From positions 1-32,375 of the forward strand of contig VAWZ01000105.1 of the NCBI GenBank assembly GCA_005888365.1: a stretch of 32,375 nucleotides of DNA, in the 5' to 3' direction. Positions 31,747 to 32,375 of this stretch are shown in pieces. This DNA is from Actinomycetota bacterium. Its GTDB lineage: Bacteria; Actinomycetota; Thermoleophilia; Gaiellales; Gaiellaceae. A program made the position numbers and the translations under genes. The notes below the pieces were generated by a model that saw only the letters and a program-made list of their open reading frames with translations, ran no database searches and was not told the DNA's origin. The number at the start of each line of letters is the position of its first letter. Position 1 is the stretch's first letter.

Positions 31747-32138
31747 GGTGCCCAGAATGCCTCGAAAGCGTCCGGGTCGCTCGGCAGCGCGAGGACCTCC
31801 TGCACGAGCCCGTCGGCGATGCGGAAGAGGAGGACCTGGTCGAGCGCGAGCTCGCGGCCACCTCGTCGCCCGCGCGCTCGATAGAGCGCGGCGGCGCGCT
31901 CGTCACTGGCGAGGACGTCGAGGAGCTCCGAGCCGTACGTCCCGTCCGTCTCCTTCGGCAGGCGAGAGAGGAAGCGGAAGATCTGCTCGCGCCCTCGGTG
32001 GGTCCCGGCCATGATGCTTCGACCGGGGACGGTCCAGACAGCGTCCTCGGCGAAGAGGCCGCGGAGGGCGAGTCCCTGCTTGCGAGCGAAGGCCTCGAAG
32101 ATCCGGCGGACGAGGGCGTCGTTCTCAGCCGCGGCCAT
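31743..32138 (-). CDS. SnoaL/NTF2-like protein (131 aa)
   Basis: A small NTF2-fold protein of the SnoaL-like type; members may be enzymes or ligand-binding domains. Typical features are ENDALVRRIFEAFARKQGLALRGLFAEDAVWTVPGRSIMAGTHRGREQIFRFL at the start (cone-forming helices and the VW..PG strand) and a later LALDQVLLFRIADGLVQEVLALPSDPDAFEAFW. Length is standard. ATG 32138 is inside the end of the upstream 70-aa gene (14-base overlap), and its stop overlaps the glcD start. It is thus embedded in the glycolate oxidase operon, but the link to that pathway is by position only. Confidence 0.85.
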   Translation of the reverse strand: MAAAENDALVRRIFEAFARKQGLALRGLFAEDAVWTVPGRSIMAGTHRGREQIFRFLSRLPKETDGTYGSELLDVLASDERAAALYRARGRRGGRELALDQVLLFRIADGLVQEVLALPSDPDAFEAFWAP

Positions 32139-32337
32139 GTGTGTCGTCCCAGCGGGCGAGGAGGCCCTCGACGTGCCGTCGCTGCGCCTCCGTGCACGAC
32201 ATCTGCTCGAGCAGCCGCCTCGCTTCGCGCGGATCGTCGTTCGCGACCGCCGCCTCGAGGTGCTCGCGAAACGGCGTCGGCTCGCGCAGCTGCCGCCTGA
32301 GCCATCTGAGGAGGCTGACCGTGGCCTGGCTCTTCAC
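32125..32337 (-). CDS. Small helical hypothetical protein (70 aa), first gene of the glc operon
   Basis: Function unknown. The sequence is largely helical and charged (LLRWLRRQLREPTPFREHLEAAVANDDPREARRLLEQMSCTEAQRRHVEGLLARWDD), reminiscent of a short helical-repeat or adaptor domain. It has no signal peptide or membrane segment. GTG 32337 lies 9 nt after a TAGCCT box (32352-32347, minus strand), which suits a leaderless operon start. Its stop overlaps the SnoaL-like gene by 14 bases. The operon order is 70-aa gene, SnoaL-like, glcD, glcE, glcF. The composition and tight overlap support a real gene. Confidence 0.65.
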   Translation of the reverse strand: MKSQATVSLLRWLRRQLREPTPFREHLEAAVANDDPREARRLLEQMSCTEAQRRHVEGLLARWDDTHGRG

Positions 32338-32346
32338 GCGAAGCGC

Positions 32347-32352
32347 AGGCTA
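32347..32352 (-). promoter_or_regulatory. -10 element TAGCCT of the glc operon
   Basis: On the minus strand TAGCCT ends 9 nt before GTG 32337. It is the only promoter-like signal seen upstream of the five-gene operon within the window. Confidence 0.4.
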
Positions 32353-32375
32353 CATCGATGATCCGATTCTCCCCT

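Overview
This high-GC window reads as actinobacterial chromosome. The housekeeping order L25 – pth – mfd – PpiC lipoprotein – mazG – eno – pyk – ftsB/divIC – DUF501, an FdxA-type ferredoxin, an Rv2578c-like radical SAM protein and abundant GTG/TTG starts point to Actinobacteria. The Ig-like repeat protein and several small proteins resemble what I know of Thermoleophilia (Gaiellales/Solirubrobacterales), but that placement is inference. I see no rRNA, tRNA, CRISPR array, IS element or prophage.

Layout. 1-2.3 kb: small or secreted proteins (a 67-aa protein, a 77-aa secreted protein, a two-repeat Ig-like exported protein) separated by long non-coding stretches. 2.4-13.0 kb: a plus-strand housekeeping block for ribosome function, transcription-coupled repair, protein folding, nucleotide sanitation, lower glycolysis and division. 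13.0-19.5 kb: envelope and membrane genes, including a four-TM protein, a membrane/spermidine-synthase-like fusion, GDPD, L,D-transpeptidase and a TlpA–CcmH–CcdA cytochrome c maturation trio. 19.5-23.0 kb: DUF309, a receiver-like protein, the ferredoxin and a LuxR-type two-component pair. 23.0-28.2 kb: radical SAM and metallo-beta-lactamase genes (divergent), a CBS/CorC membrane protein, an MFS exporter and a DUF1003 protein. 28.2-32.3 kb: a minus-strand operon for a GlcDEF-type glycolate/lactate oxidase led by two small genes.

The most striking feature is an in-frame, apparently complete intein of 312 residues inside the 7Fe/8Fe ferredoxin gene (20334-21269). It carries splicing blocks A, B, F and G and two LAGLIDADG-type endonuclease motifs. 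It sits exactly before a [4Fe-4S] ligand cysteine, so the +1 splicing nucleophile is itself a cluster ligand. The unspliced precursor should be unable to form the normal cluster, and the spliced product would be a normal 100-aa ferredoxin.

Other signals: (i) a perfect LexA/SOS-type box (GAACATATGTTC) in the 55-bp gap between the radical SAM gene and the metallo-hydrolase gene, touching both predicted promoters; (ii) a window-wide promoter layout, TAnnnT (one GATAAT) ending 6-10 nt before the start codon of about 18 genes on both strands, implying widespread leaderless transcription and in three cases using the upstream gene's stop codon as the first half of the -10; (iii) a histidine kinase with a degenerate ATP-binding domain; (iv) a perfect 12-4-12 palindrome over the likely -35 of the MFS gene; (v) structured intergenic regions after pyk and before mfd.
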